Assembly: GCF_051155795.1 (NCBI RefSeq)
Contig: NZ_DAXETW010000166.1
Coordinates: 1-21,028 of the forward strand
Reading direction: 5' to 3'
DNA from: Longibacter sp051155795
GTDB taxonomy: Bacteria; Bacteroidota; Rhodothermia; Rhodothermales; Salinibacteraceae
DNA length: 21,028 nucleotides
Under the pieces are notes generated by a model. It searched no databases and was not told the DNA's origin. It saw only the letters and a program-made list of their open reading frames with translations. Of this stretch, positions 7,601 through 14,830 are shown one piece after another. Position numbers and translations under genes: made by a program. The first letter of the stretch is position 1. Every line of letters starts with the position of its first letter.

Positions 7601-8427
7601 TGCCCTGGCATAAGGCGCGCGACGCTCATCGACGTCCCGATCATGCCCGGGTTCGTGAGGGTCGCGGTCGTGCCCTCGAAGTCCGAGATCTTGAGGTTGC
7701 CGTTTCGCGTTCGGCTGATCAGGTCGTTGTAGGTGCCGAGGAACTGCGCGAAGTTCATCGACCCCGCGTCTTTGATGTTCGGCACCATCAGCGTGCGCTT
7801 ACCGCGCCGCTCGATGTCGATGGCCAGGCCGAAGTTGATCTGCTTCGGCATCACGTGCTGCGGCGTTCCCTCCTCGTCACGGGAGAAGGTGCTGTAGAGC
7901 GACGGCTGTTCTTTTAGCGCCTGCACGACCGCGTAGGCGATGATGTGTGTGAAGGAGACCTTTTCCCCGCCGACCTGCCGTTGGTAGTCGTTCAGCAGCT
8001 TCCGGTTTTCAAGGAGGAGCTTCACCGGCATGCGGCGCACGGAGGTCGCCGTCGGCACGCCGAGGCTGTCCTCCATGTTCTCGACGATCTTCGCCGCCGG
8101 ACCGCGAAGCGCCTGGACTTCCACCTTGTCTTCCTGCACAGCGGGGGCGGAGGCGGGCGTCACCGGGGCGCCGTCGCCGGTCGGCTGCTTGGCCTCAGCG
8201 GGAGCGGTGCTCTGGTCCGGAGCGGGCGGGGCTGTAGAGGGCTCCCCGTCTCCCTTGCTTGGGGTCTCGCTCGGGGTCTCCGTCGAAGGCGTGGCCGCGA
8301 CGAAGGACTCGTCCGGGTGGTAATCGGCAAAGAAGTCCCGCCAGCTTTCGCTTACGCTGCTGGGATCCTCTTGGTATTGCTTGTACAGCTCTTCAATATA
8401 GCCCGTGTTGAAACCGAGGGAGCTCAC
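4699..8427 (-). CDS. kgd: Multifunctional 2-oxoglutarate dehydrogenase, E1 with fused E2-like domain (Kgd/OdhA type)
   Basis: The product is 1242 aa, against about 930 for a stand-alone SucA. Residues 1-40 (FNTGYIEELYKQYQ...SWRDFF) are the E1 N-terminal segment. Residues 42-100 are an Ala/Pro/Thr/Glu-rich linker. Residues about 105-345 form an acyltransferase (E2 catalytic) domain with TNPGMIGTSMSVARLMPGQG and YDHRVIQGAESGAF, where His316 is the likely catalytic residue. From about 375 on is the thiamine diphosphate E1 part, with AHRGRLN (551-557), HGDAAFPGQG (658-667) and NNQIGFTT (692-699). No lipoyl domain is present, so the enzyme must use a lipoyl-bearing E2 from elsewhere, as in Corynebacteriales. 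It converts 2-oxoglutarate to succinyl-CoA in the TCA cycle. The GTG start gives the family N-terminus. No sucB gene is adjacent. Confidence 0.95.
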   Translation of the reverse strand: MSSLGFNTGYIEELYKQYQEDPSSVSESWRDFFADYHPDESFVAATPSTETPSETPSKGDGEPSTAPPAPDQSTAPAEAKQPTGDGAPVTPASAPAVQEDKVEVQALRGPAAKIVENMEDSLGVPTATSVRRMPVKLLLENRKLLNDYQRQVGGEKVSFTHIIAYAVVQALKEQPSLYSTFSRDEEGTPQHVMPKQINFGLAIDIERRGKRTLMVPNIKDAGSMNFAQFLGTYNDLISRTRNGNLKISDFEGTTATLTNPGMIGTSMSVARLMPGQGVIVGAGAIGYPPEYRGYADSVVSKAGISPVMTLTSTYDHRVIQGAESGAFLNYIEEQLMGQHDFYNQLFSDLGVPYQPFRMLSDSTPQLGQVGQNNELDMTEKQASVLQLIRAYRVRGHLQADTNPLGYEWQYHTELDPATYGLTVWDLDREFITGGLGGEERLPLREILKVLREAYTRKIGTAFMHLSDPEEKGWIQNRIEPQNDQPTLSKEERLRIMQKLNAAESFERFLHTKYIGHKRFSLEGGETMIPIVDTILSDAANQGLEEVVMGMAHRGRLNVLANIIGKPYEQIFSEFEGSIDPNTTQGSGDVKYHLGNEGTFTSMDGEKIDVTLASNPSHLEAVNPTVEGMVRAKQNLMRGDHPSTTDGEYYDKVFPLLVHGDAAFPGQGVVAETLNLSQLRGYKTGGTVHLVINNQIGFTTVPEDARSSTYATDLARAIEAPIFHVNGDDPEACVRIARLAFEYRQRFNKDVVIDMMCYRVHGHNEGDEPTFTQPLLYEKIEAKRSPRKLYTELLLRRGELEPDEAEQMLDDYRDRLQEAFDRTKDLEEKDAETTIERKARRKADARLPEVDTRAKREHLERVVESLTNLPDDFNVHPKLKRQFAKRDDLFYEQERIDWAFSEILAFGSLLQEGTKIRLTGQDSRRATFSQRHAVLIDQETGDEYTPVNNLSPDQAPLLIYDSLLSEYAVLGFEYGYSVADPSALVMWEAQFGDFANGAQIIWDQFISAAEEKWGQTSSLVALLPHGFEGQGPEHSSARLERFLQLCAEQNMVVANFSTPANYFHALRRQVKRDVKKPLIVMTPKSLLRHPMCVSTPDELTDGGVQEVIPAETDPSTTERHLICSGKVYYDLVKELENHDELQDKVAITRVEQFYPFPEEDLCEQLERYQSAETFWVQEEPQNMGAWSFLRWRLDELLADIHGTCEEQVHYVGRPASASPATGSAKVHNHEQEKVVMAALGLDE

Positions 8428-8753
8428 AGTGGAACGGGGGTTTGGCGTAAAAAGGGAACAATCACGACCGCTTCAGCACCCATGCGTTACGAGGCATGGC
8501 GGGCAAGGATTCGGGCTCGTTGCATTCCGGTTCGACCGAACCTGGAATTCAAGAGATGAAGGATGGGCGCAGGGTGGGGACGGGAAAACGAACGCCATCC
8601 GGGGACGCCCCTGGCGCACGACGCTGCCCACGCTGACGCGTGCTATGAAGGGAGCGCCAAACTTGAAGGACGGCCGAGGCGAACGGGGAGGTCACGTCCA
8701 AGGAGGAGGGGTTTGAGGTGAGGGGCGTGAGGGGGCAGGGTCCGAGAGGGGCA
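8428..8753. other. Gene-free spacer between kgd and the lipoprotein gene
   Basis: No coding region could be supported here. It must hold the kgd promoter, but no convincing -35/-10 pair was seen. The left end (8712-8751) looks like a weak purine-rich octad tract (gaggggcg, tgaggggg, cagggtcc, gagagggg) ending close to the lipoprotein stop codon at 8754. Confidence 0.4.
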
Positions 8754-9437
8754 TCAGAACCCGCCGGCGGTGAATGAGACCGTGACGACGGCGTCGCGCG
8801 TCTCCCTCGTGACGCCGCCGAACACGCCCACCCGTAGCCCGATGTTGTTCTTGTCGGTGAGACGGAGGAGGCCGTGCGTTCGCAGTCCGACAATGTCGAG
8901 CGGCATCGCGACCGTTGCGAAGAGTCCGCCTTCGTCGGCCCACGTCTTGACCTCCTCGCGCCGGTAGCCCACGGCGACGGCCGCCCCACCGGACGAGCCG
9001 TTCAGCACGCGGTGCTGTAGATAAACTTGCGCCGTCGCCGACTCCTCGCCCGGCCCGAAGGCTCCGGTGGCGTACACGCTCGGGGTGAGGCGAAGCGTTG
9101 CGTCGATGCCCGCGACCAAGACGCCGCCCGTGGCGGACATGGCGAACGCACCTTCCGAGTCGTAGAGCGCGATGTAGGTTCCGATTCGGGGAAGATCAGC
9201 ATCCGACGCCCTCAGGTAGCGCGTGTCTCCCGTTCCGGCGGGCGGCGACGGCAGGTGGGCGGCCGATGTCGTCGTGAGTCCGATGCCGGCCGCGGACGTG
9301 TGCCGGGGCGTCGTCGACGCGTCCCGAAACATTACGGTCTCGCTCATTGGCGCATGACCGAGACATCCGGTCGTGGCGAGAAGTCCGAGGAGAATGGCGA
9401 GTGTGGGAGCGACGGCGTTTGGGAGACAGCGGGACAT
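8754..9437 (-). CDS. Hypothetical lipoprotein, possible outer-membrane barrel
   Basis: The product is 227 aa and I do not recognise the family. Starting at ATG 9437, residues 1-31 make a lipoprotein-type signal (MSRCLP, a hydrophobic stretch LAILLGLLATTGC), so Cys25 would be the lipidated residue. The -3 position is not the usual Leu, so the lipobox is imperfect. The mature part is rich in Gly, Ala, Thr and Val with alternating hydrophobic stretches (GGVLVAGIDATLRL, AQVYLQHRVL, GGAAVAVGYRREEV, GLLRLTDKNNIGLRVGVFGGV) and ends in VTVSFTAGGF. A terminal aromatic residue after amphipathic strands suggests a small beta-barrel or beta-sandwich at the outer membrane. That is an inference from pattern only. 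It is unlinked to its neighbours by any visible operon structure. Confidence 0.75.
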   Translation of the reverse strand: MSRCLPNAVAPTLAILLGLLATTGCLGHAPMSETVMFRDASTTPRHTSAAGIGLTTTSAAHLPSPPAGTGDTRYLRASDADLPRIGTYIALYDSEGAFAMSATGGVLVAGIDATLRLTPSVYATGAFGPGEESATAQVYLQHRVLNGSSGGAAVAVGYRREEVKTWADEGGLFATVAMPLDIVGLRTHGLLRLTDKNNIGLRVGVFGGVTRETRDAVVTVSFTAGGF

Positions 9438-9569
9438 GGTGTAGAGGGACCAAAGGAGCGGGAGATGGCACTCATTGAGCCGCGACGCGGCCACCGGTCG
9501 TCACATTCAATATCCCGTCCGATCCGGTCGTCCCGACCGGCGGACCGCTCCCATCTCCGTGGCCGGATT

Positions 9570-10646
9570 TTACATCCATCCCTGGGCGCGGTACCAGTCG
9601 ATCGTGTCGGCGACGCCCTCGTTCAGGTCGATTACGGGATGGTAGCCGAACGCCTCGCGCGCCTTCTCGCTGGAACAGATGGTGCAGGCGTGCCGGATTT
9701 CCTTCGCTTTCTCCCGGTTGAGCGCGGGGTAGTTGCCCGTCAGACGCCCGGCGAATTCCGACGCTGCTCCCACGAGACCGACGAGCGGGGTGGGTACTGG
9801 TAGCGTGATCGCCCACGTGTCGAGGGCGGCGGTGGCGGCGTCTTTCACGTCGTTCCACGAGTAGGCGTGCTCGCTCCCGATGAAGTAGGTTTCGCCTACG
9901 GTCGCGTCCGACTCGGCGCACGCCACCATCCCCCGGGCCAGGTCCCGGACGTGGACGAGGCTCACCGCCGGCTCCGATGCCGGACCGGCGACCGGGCAGA
10001 TGTGTCGCTGGACGGCCTGGAAGAACTGCAGGATGTCCCGGTCACGCGGACCGTATACGGCCGGCGGGCGGACCACGGTGATGGGCAGGGCATCGGCGTA
10101 CGACTCCGTCATCTGGTGCGGATTGCGGATCGACGCCTCCATCTCCGCCTTGCTGCGTCCGTAGCGGCTCACGGGCTGAAGCGGCATGTCCTCCGTAGCT
10201 TCCGCAGCGTCGCACCGACCGACGGCAGCCAGGCTGCTCGTCACCAGCACGCTGTTCACGTCTGGGGCGGCGTGCTTGACGGCACCGAGCAGATTCATCG
10301 TCGACGTGACGTTGGCCTGCTGCAGCGCCTCGTAGGTGCGGGCTCGCGTCCGGCCGCCGACGTGGTACACGCGATCGACGCCGTCCAGCGCGTCCCAGAG
10401 CATCTCGATGTTGGAGAGCTCGCCCTCGACGTAGCTCACCCGGTCCGGTGCAGTCGCGTGAATCTCTTCCAGCCACTTCGGCTCCGAGCGGACGAGGCAC
10501 CGGACCTCCGCGGCCCCGCGGCGGAGAAGTTCTTGCACGACATGACTCCCCACGAATCCGGTGCCGCCGGTGACGAACACGGTCTCACCGTTCGTCGCCG
10601 CATCGTCGGCGGCGGTCATCGCTTCGTACTGGGCGTAAGTGGTCAC
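9570..10646 (-). CDS. NAD(P)-dependent epimerase/dehydratase family protein (extended SDR)
   Basis: The product is 358 aa. The Rossmann glycine motif is VTGGTGFVGSH (25-35). A conserved Ser stretch VTSSLAAVG (135-143) and the catalytic YGRSK (Tyr162, Lys166) follow, then VRPPAVYGPRD, the usual extended-SDR substrate-side motif. Such enzymes act on nucleotide sugars, hydroxysteroid-like or other lipid alcohols, or flavonoid-like aldehydes. The C-terminal part (LVGAASEFAGRLTG, then CTICSSEKAREAFGYHP) resembles the 3-beta-hydroxysteroid dehydrogenase or dihydroflavonol reductase type more than sugar epimerases, but the substrate is not known. The start is either GTG 10646 or ATG 10619; the Rossmann fold begins after both, and no Shine-Dalgarno helps to decide. 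The 5' side faces two heptad repeat tracts. Confidence 0.9.
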   Translation of the reverse strand: MTTYAQYEAMTAADDAATNGETVFVTGGTGFVGSHVVQELLRRGAAEVRCLVRSEPKWLEEIHATAPDRVSYVEGELSNIEMLWDALDGVDRVYHVGGRTRARTYEALQQANVTSTMNLLGAVKHAAPDVNSVLVTSSLAAVGRCDAAEATEDMPLQPVSRYGRSKAEMEASIRNPHQMTESYADALPITVVRPPAVYGPRDRDILQFFQAVQRHICPVAGPASEPAVSLVHVRDLARGMVACAESDATVGETYFIGSEHAYSWNDVKDAATAALDTWAITLPVPTPLVGLVGAASEFAGRLTGNYPALNREKAKEIRHACTICSSEKAREAFGYHPVIDLNEGVADTIDWYRAQGWM

Positions 10647-10717
10647 GGAACGAGCTTGGATTCGTCAGGACATGTGGCCGGTTGGCGTAAGCGTCGCGTC
10701 GGGGAAGGTTCGGAGGG

Positions 10718-10787
10718 AATTGCGAATGTCGAATTGCGAATGTCGAATTGCGAAGGGCGAAGTGCGAATTGCGAAGGGCGAATGGGT
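10718..10787. repeat. Heptad tract, aaNNNcg type (10 units)
   Basis: Ten 7-base steps: aattgcg, aatgtcg, aattgcg, aatgtcg, aattgcg, aagggcg, aagtgcg, aattgcg, aagggcg, aatgggt. Only the middle three bases vary in the first nine. It lies between the divergent SDR and BON-LysM genes. Confidence 0.85.
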
Positions 10788-10795
10788 GGGTGAAA

Positions 10796-10858
10796 CGCCA
10801 CAGTCCTCACGCCACAGTCCTCACGCCACAGCCCTCACGCGACAGCCCTCACACCTCA
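10796..10858. repeat. Heptad tract, alternating 14-base type (9 units)
   Basis: Units cgccaca and gtcctca alternate (cgccaca, gtcctca, cgccaca, gtcctca, cgccaca, gccctca, cgcgaca, gccctca, cacctca), giving a 14-base period made of two heptads. It starts 8 bases after the previous tract but is unrelated to it in sequence. Confidence 0.85.
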
Positions 10859-10938
10859 CCCCGTTTCCTCGGGACACATCTGATCGCAGAGCCCGTACGT
10901 GATGCGTCATCGGCCCTTGTTAATCACCGTTTTTGCTC

Positions 10939-11376
10939 ATGGCCACCTTCGACTTTACTCGTGACACCGGCGTCCCGCTGGATGCCGAGACCACGATCGA
11001 GAGTGCTCGTGCGATCCAGAAGCGGATCGAGGACGTCGTTCCCGGGCAGGTGAAGGACCTTGTGGTGATGGACGGGGGCACAGAGGTTACCGTGTTCGGG
11101 GAGGCCGTCTCCGAAGAGGTGCGCGAGACCGCGATCCTGCTCGCCGGTAACGTGAAGGGGATCACGCAGGTGAACGACGATGCGCTCATGGTCCGGGACG
11201 CGGACACCAAGGCCGAGCCGGCATTCCGGACGGTGCAGGCGGGAGAAACGCTGGCAAGCATCTCCGAGGAAACCTACGGCGACGCCGGCAACGCCATTCA
11301 GATTCGGCAGGCCAACGACTTCCTGCTCGACGCATCCGGCGAGGTCAAGCCCGGCCAAACGATCCGACTCCCTTGA
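10939..11376 (+). CDS. BON and LysM domain protein, YgaU/Kbp-like
   Basis: The product is 145 aa, close to E. coli Kbp (YgaU, 149 aa), with the same order of parts. A short N-terminal segment comes first (MATFDFTRDTGVPL), then a BON domain (about 22-86; VKDLVVMDGGTEVTVFGEAVS, GNVKGITQVNDD), then one LysM domain (97-144; FRTVQAGETLASISEETYGDAGNA, then VKPGQTIRLP). The E. coli protein is a cytoplasmic potassium-binding protein. No signal peptide is visible here either, so a soluble role is likely, but potassium binding is not shown. ATG 10939 was chosen over the TTG two codons earlier. The gene stands alone on the plus strand. Confidence 0.88.
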   Translation: MATFDFTRDTGVPLDAETTIESARAIQKRIEDVVPGQVKDLVVMDGGTEVTVFGEAVSEEVRETAILLAGNVKGITQVNDDALMVRDADTKAEPAFRTVQAGETLASISEETYGDAGNAIQIRQANDFLLDASGEVKPGQTIRLP

Positions 11377-11448
11377 TATAGGTGTGAAAGTGTGAGAACC
11401 CGTTTGGCGGACTGTCTGCGGCCTGCGACTTCCCGGATCTCGCTCCAC

Positions 11449-11476
11449 GAAGCTACGGCACTCGCCCGGTAGCTTC
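11449..11476. repeat. Inverted repeat downstream of the BON-LysM gene
   Basis: Perfect 8-bp arms gaagctac and gtagcttc with a 12-base loop. There is no T run after it, so termination is uncertain. The stretch 11377-11616 holds no gene that I can support. Confidence 0.4.
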
Positions 11477-11616
11477 ACTACAGGGCTCGTTTGAGCGCTA
11501 CGTGGAGGCTTCGACCACTATGTCTCGGCGTCGCGTCCATCCACCAAACAGGTTCTTTAGGTATTGAGGTGTGTAGGCAAGCGGTTCAGATCCCCAAACC
11601 TCACCGATCCTTCCCC

Positions 11617-11672
11617 CATTCTCCCTTTCCCCTATCCTCCCTTTCTCCCCTTCCCACATTCCCCCGGTCCCC
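11617..11672. repeat. Pyrimidine octad tract abutting the rlmD stop codon (7 units)
   Basis: Units cattctcc, ctttcccc, tatcctcc, ctttctcc, ccttccca, cattcccc, cggtcccc, each 8 bases and nearly all ending in CC. The tract ends one base before the stop codon of the minus-strand methyltransferase gene. Confidence 0.75.
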
Positions 11673-11673
11673 C

Positions 11674-13077
11674 TCACCTCCGGGTGCAGCGGACGACGTT
11701 TTCGATGTGCGGGGTGTGGGGAAACATGTCGACGGGTTGGACGCGGTCGATGCGGTAGTGATCTTTGAGCCGGTCGAGGTCGCGGGCCTGGGTCTGCGGA
11801 TTGCAGCTGACGTAGACGAATCGCTCGGGGTGCAGGTCGGCGATCTGCTGGACGACCTTTTTATGCATCCCGGCGCGGGGCGGATCGACCAGCAGGACAT
11901 CCGGGCGGCCGTGCTCGGCGATGAACGTGGGGGTGAAGACGTCCTTCAGGTCGCCGCTGCGGAAGGTGCAGTTGTGGACGTTGTTCATTGCCGCGTTCGT
12001 GTGGGCGTTGTCGATCGCTGCCTCGACCATTTCGACGCCGATGACCTTGTCGACGCGGCGAGCCAGGAAGATGGAGATCGTGCCGGCACCGCAGTAGAGG
12101 TCGTAGACGCGGTCGGTCGGCTTCAGGTCGGCGAAGTCGCGCGCGACCTCGTACAGCGTTTCCGCCTGGCTTGTGTTCGTCTGGAAGAACGCGCTCGGGC
12201 TGATGGCGAAGCGGAATCCGCCGATCACGTCGTAGATGACGCCGGATCCGAAGATGGTCCGTTCGCGGCCCTGCGGGTTCTGCGACTTGCCCCGGTGGTT
12301 GGTGTGAACGAAGGTCGACACTTCGGGGAATTCGTTCTGCAGGAACGCCGCCATCGCCTCCATGCGCTCCTCGTCGTAACCGTTGGTGACGAGGTTGACC
12401 ATGACATCGCCGGTGTGCTCTCCCGTGCGAATGACGAGGTGGCGCAGGAAGCCGGTGTGGTTGCGGATGTCCCACGCTTCCCAGCCGCGGTCCTTCACGA
12501 AGTCGCGGATGCCGTTGACGAGCTTCGGCGTGATGTGCGCCGGAAGGTGGCATTCCTGCAGGTCGAGCACCTTGAAGAAGTTGCCGGGGACGTGCAGGCC
12601 GACCGCGAAGTCGGTGTCGAAGTCCTTTCCGGAGTCGATTTCCGCCGAGGTCAGCCACCGGTCTGCGCTGAAGTCGAAGTCCATCTTGTTGCGGTAGTTG
12701 TACGGCGTGTCGCACCCGATGACGGGTGGCACGTCGATGCCGGAGAAGTCGCTGTGATGGGCGAACGTTTCCTCGACGCTTTGTCGCTTGGCTTCCAGCT
12801 GTGCCTCGTACTCCACGTGCTGCCACTTGCAGCCGCCGCACTCGTCGGCGTAGCGGCAGCGCGGCTCCGTGCGGAGTTCGCTCGGTTCCAGGACCTCGTC
12901 GATCTTGGCCTCCGCGTAGCTTTTTTTCTTCTTGAAAACGTAGGCCTTCACGCGATCGCCCGGGACGGCGCCGTGGACGAAGACGACGTAGCCGTCGACG
13001 CGGGCCAGGGATTTGCCTTTGTCGGCGAACTTTTCGATCTCCAGCTCGATGTGCTGGCCGCGTTTGACGGTTGCCAT
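11674..13077 (-). CDS. rlmD: 23S rRNA (uracil-5)-methyltransferase, RlmD/RumA family
   Basis: The product is 467 aa from ATG 13077. A TRAM domain (about 3-62; GQHIELEIEKFADKGKSLAR) is followed by four cysteines for a 4Fe-4S cluster (Cys74, Cys80, Cys83 in CRYADECGGC, and Cys176 in LQECHLP). The SAM-binding motif is YDLYCGAGTISIF (325-337). The catalytic region has LLVDPPRAGM (395-404) and YVSCNPQTQARDL (422-434), with nucleophile Cys425. It methylates C5 of a uracil in RNA, most likely U1939 of 23S rRNA; a related family member with another target position is possible. A longer reading to 13488 was rejected because the extra part runs through a terminator and lacks family similarity. It is bounded by the octad tract downstream. 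Confidence 0.93.
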   Translation of the reverse strand: MATVKRGQHIELEIEKFADKGKSLARVDGYVVFVHGAVPGDRVKAYVFKKKKSYAEAKIDEVLEPSELRTEPRCRYADECGGCKWQHVEYEAQLEAKRQSVEETFAHHSDFSGIDVPPVIGCDTPYNYRNKMDFDFSADRWLTSAEIDSGKDFDTDFAVGLHVPGNFFKVLDLQECHLPAHITPKLVNGIRDFVKDRGWEAWDIRNHTGFLRHLVIRTGEHTGDVMVNLVTNGYDEERMEAMAAFLQNEFPEVSTFVHTNHRGKSQNPQGRERTIFGSGVIYDVIGGFRFAISPSAFFQTNTSQAETLYEVARDFADLKPTDRVYDLYCGAGTISIFLARRVDKVIGVEMVEAAIDNAHTNAAMNNVHNCTFRSGDLKDVFTPTFIAEHGRPDVLLVDPPRAGMHKKVVQQIADLHPERFVYVSCNPQTQARDLDRLKDHYRIDRVQPVDMFPHTPHIENVVRCTRR

Positions 13078-13207
13078 GGGAGGCGGTGCGGGAAGGGAAG
13101 TAGAACATTTGGCGGACAGGGCTCCACGGTGGCCCGTCACCTCCGGTTCCACGGAGGCCGTCCGGAGTGAGAGCAGGCGGGACCGGAAGCGTTCCGCGTC
13201 CATCCAA

Positions 13208-13242
13208 CCCACAACCCACGACGCACGATCTGCGACGCGTAA
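13208..13242. repeat. Weak heptad tract (5 units)
   Basis: Units cccacaa, cccacga, cgcacga, tctgcga, cgcgtaa. An inverted pair acccacga/tcgtgggt spans about 13213-13252. It lies in the 414-base spacer between rlmD and the response regulator gene, which holds no other gene that I can support. Confidence 0.4.
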
Positions 13243-13383
13243 TATCGTGGGTAGACCGGGCTGTGGGGGCTGAGGGGATGCGGATCGGGGAGAGTCGGAG
13301 CGATGGACGCGCCCCGCGTGCCCGGCTGCGCCGGCACACCGGTCGGGAGTGGCCGAGCGGCGTACGTGTCCCCGGTTTTCCAA

Positions 13384-13418
13384 CAAAAAAACGGAGCCGC
13401 CGGGGTCGGAGCTCCGTT
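13384..13418 (-). terminator. Intrinsic terminator of the response regulator gene
   Basis: An 8-bp stem (aacggagc at 13390-13397 with gctccgtt at 13411-13418) with further GC pairing possible in the loop. On the minus strand it is followed by seven T (13384-13390). It lies 74 bases past the response regulator stop codon. Confidence 0.88.
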
Positions 13419-13491
13419 GGTCGGTGTGCTTCGCAGGGTGCATGCGGGGTGGAGCCGCGACGAGACGCGTCTCCACGGTGCAGAGCACTGG

Positions 13492-14187
13492 TTATGCCGA
13501 AAATTTGTAGCCGATGCCGTAGACCGTTTCGATGAACTGCGGCTCGTTCGGATCCGGTTCGATCTTTTTGCGGAGCGAGGCGACGTGGCGGTCGATGGTG
13601 CGGGTGGTGATGTCTCCGCTGATGCCCCAGACGTCGCGGAGCAGCTGTTTTCGGCTGACGGTGCGGCCCCGGTGGTTGATGAAGTACTCCAGGATGTCGA
13701 ATTCGAGCGATGTGAACTCGACCTCTTCCCCGTTTTTGACGGCGGTGTGGGTGTCGAAGTCGACTTTGACGTCGCCGAACGTGTAGGCGTCGTCGTCGAC
13801 CTCCGAGGAGCGGCTCCGTTCGAGGACGGCGCGCACCCGGGCGGCGAGTTCTTCGGCGTTGAAGGGTTTGGTGACGTAGTCGTCCGCTCCCAGGTCGAAG
13901 CCCCGGAGTTTGTGTTTGTCCTGCCCCTTCACGGTGAGCATAATGACGGGGGAGTCGACGCCGGCCTTGCGGGCTTCACGGAGGACGTCGAAGCCGTCCT
14001 TTTCCGGGAGCATGACGTCGAGGAGGACCACATCGTACGGCGGGAGCGTCGTGATCTGCTGCATCGCTTCCGCACCGTCGGTCGCGCGCGTCACGTCATA
14101 CCCTTTGATCGAAAAGAAGTCTTCGAGACCCGTGCCCACTTCTGGGTCGTCTTCGACGATCAAAATTCGTGCGTTGGTGGTTTCCAT
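13492..14187 (-). CDS. OmpR/PhoB-family response regulator
   Basis: The product is 231 aa. The receiver domain (about 6-120) has the acidic pair in IVEDD (10-14), the phospho-acceptor Asp57 in LLDVMLP, Thr85 in MLTVKG and Lys107 in VTKPF. The winged-helix DNA-binding domain (about 133-230) has the family marks EFTSLEFDILEYF, GRTVSRKQLL, DVWG, TRTIDRHVASLRKKIE and FIETVYGIGYKF. It is a transcription regulator controlled by phosphorylation from a sensor kinase. No kinase gene lies next to it, so it is an orphan within this window and its signal and targets are unknown. It is monocistronic, with its own strong terminator. Confidence 0.95.
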   Translation of the reverse strand: METTNARILIVEDDPEVGTGLEDFFSIKGYDVTRATDGAEAMQQITTLPPYDVVLLDVMLPEKDGFDVLREARKAGVDSPVIMLTVKGQDKHKLRGFDLGADDYVTKPFNAEELAARVRAVLERSRSSEVDDDAYTFGDVKVDFDTHTAVKNGEEVEFTSLEFDILEYFINHRGRTVSRKQLLRDVWGISGDITTRTIDRHVASLRKKIEPDPNEPQFIETVYGIGYKFSA

Positions 14188-14529
14188 TGAGGAAGAAGCG
14201 GCATGTGGAAAGTTAGTGCGCGTCGCACCCGTCCCGGCGATCAGAGACGCGCCGGCAGACGACGATCAAGGTAGCAAACAGATTCGGTAGATGCAGACCG
14301 GTCGGTTCGAAAGATGTCGAAACCGGGACGGTCTTACGAGGATCCATGCCAGATGTGGAATGGGGTGGGCACCGACGGATGGGCGACCGCCAATTCAGCG
14401 TGGATTCGCTCTGACTGGTGCGTTTGCGTGGTGTGCTGCCGAACGGAAGCTTCGGGTTGTCGTTTATCCGAGCACAGCAATCCCGATCCCGCCCGACCTT
14501 TCCGAGACGCCGGCTTGCCCGCGCGACCC
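14188..14529. other. Divergent spacer, no gene seen
   Basis: This lies between the response regulator (minus) and the small membrane protein gene (plus). An upstream in-frame extension of the plus-strand gene exists (from 14314), but it is rich in Cys and Trp and looks non-coding. No clear promoter or repeat was found. Confidence 0.4.
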
Positions 14530-14820
14530 ATGGACGGCAGTCTTCTTTTCGACCCGCAATATCTTCCGATCATCCTCGCTACCCTCATCGGGTTTAGCGT
14601 GCTGGCCGCCGCGCTGCTGGTGCCTGTTTGGCGGTTTCTGGATCGGGAGGAGAAGGTCGCCGAGAAGTGGACGCCCGATCAGATCGCCGAGCACATCGAG
14701 AAGGTTCGCGCCGAGCAGGCCGAGAAGGAGGCACAGGATCCGTCGGACGAGGCCTTTTCCGACATTGGTTCGGAGGCGCCGGAGGACGACCCGTCTGCCG
14801 CCTCGGAGCGCACGTCGTAG
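14530..14820 (+). CDS. Small single-pass membrane protein of unknown function
   Basis: The product is 96 aa and I do not recognise a family. Residues 1-12 (MDGSLLFDPQYL) precede one membrane helix (about 13-35; IILATLIGFSVLAAALLVPVW). A charged cytoplasmic-type segment follows (REEKVAEKWTPDQIAEHIEKVRAEQAEKEAQ), probably helical or coiled coil, and then an acidic, Ser-rich disordered tail ending SERTS. The ATG at 14530 was chosen because it directly precedes the coherent hydrophobic segment. Codon use looks like that of its neighbours. It is convergent with the ComEA-like gene, only 10 bases apart. Confidence 0.7.
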   Translation: MDGSLLFDPQYLPIILATLIGFSVLAAALLVPVWRFLDREEKVAEKWTPDQIAEHIEKVRAEQAEKEAQDPSDEAFSDIGSEAPEDDPSAASERTS

Positions 14821-14830
14821 GGTTACGGCG

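Noticed and set aside
11491..13170. Long plus-strand frame of 559 codons
   Set aside because: It is antisense to rlmD, whose motifs and catalytic residues are unambiguous. Long opposite frames are common in GC-rich DNA.
13078..13488. N-terminal extension of rlmD to 13488
   Set aside because: It would run through the response regulator terminator and has no family similarity. The ATG at 13077 starts the TRAM domain correctly.
14314..14529. Extension of the small membrane protein from 14314
   Set aside because: It adds a Cys- and Trp-rich stretch of unlikely composition before a start that already fits a membrane protein.
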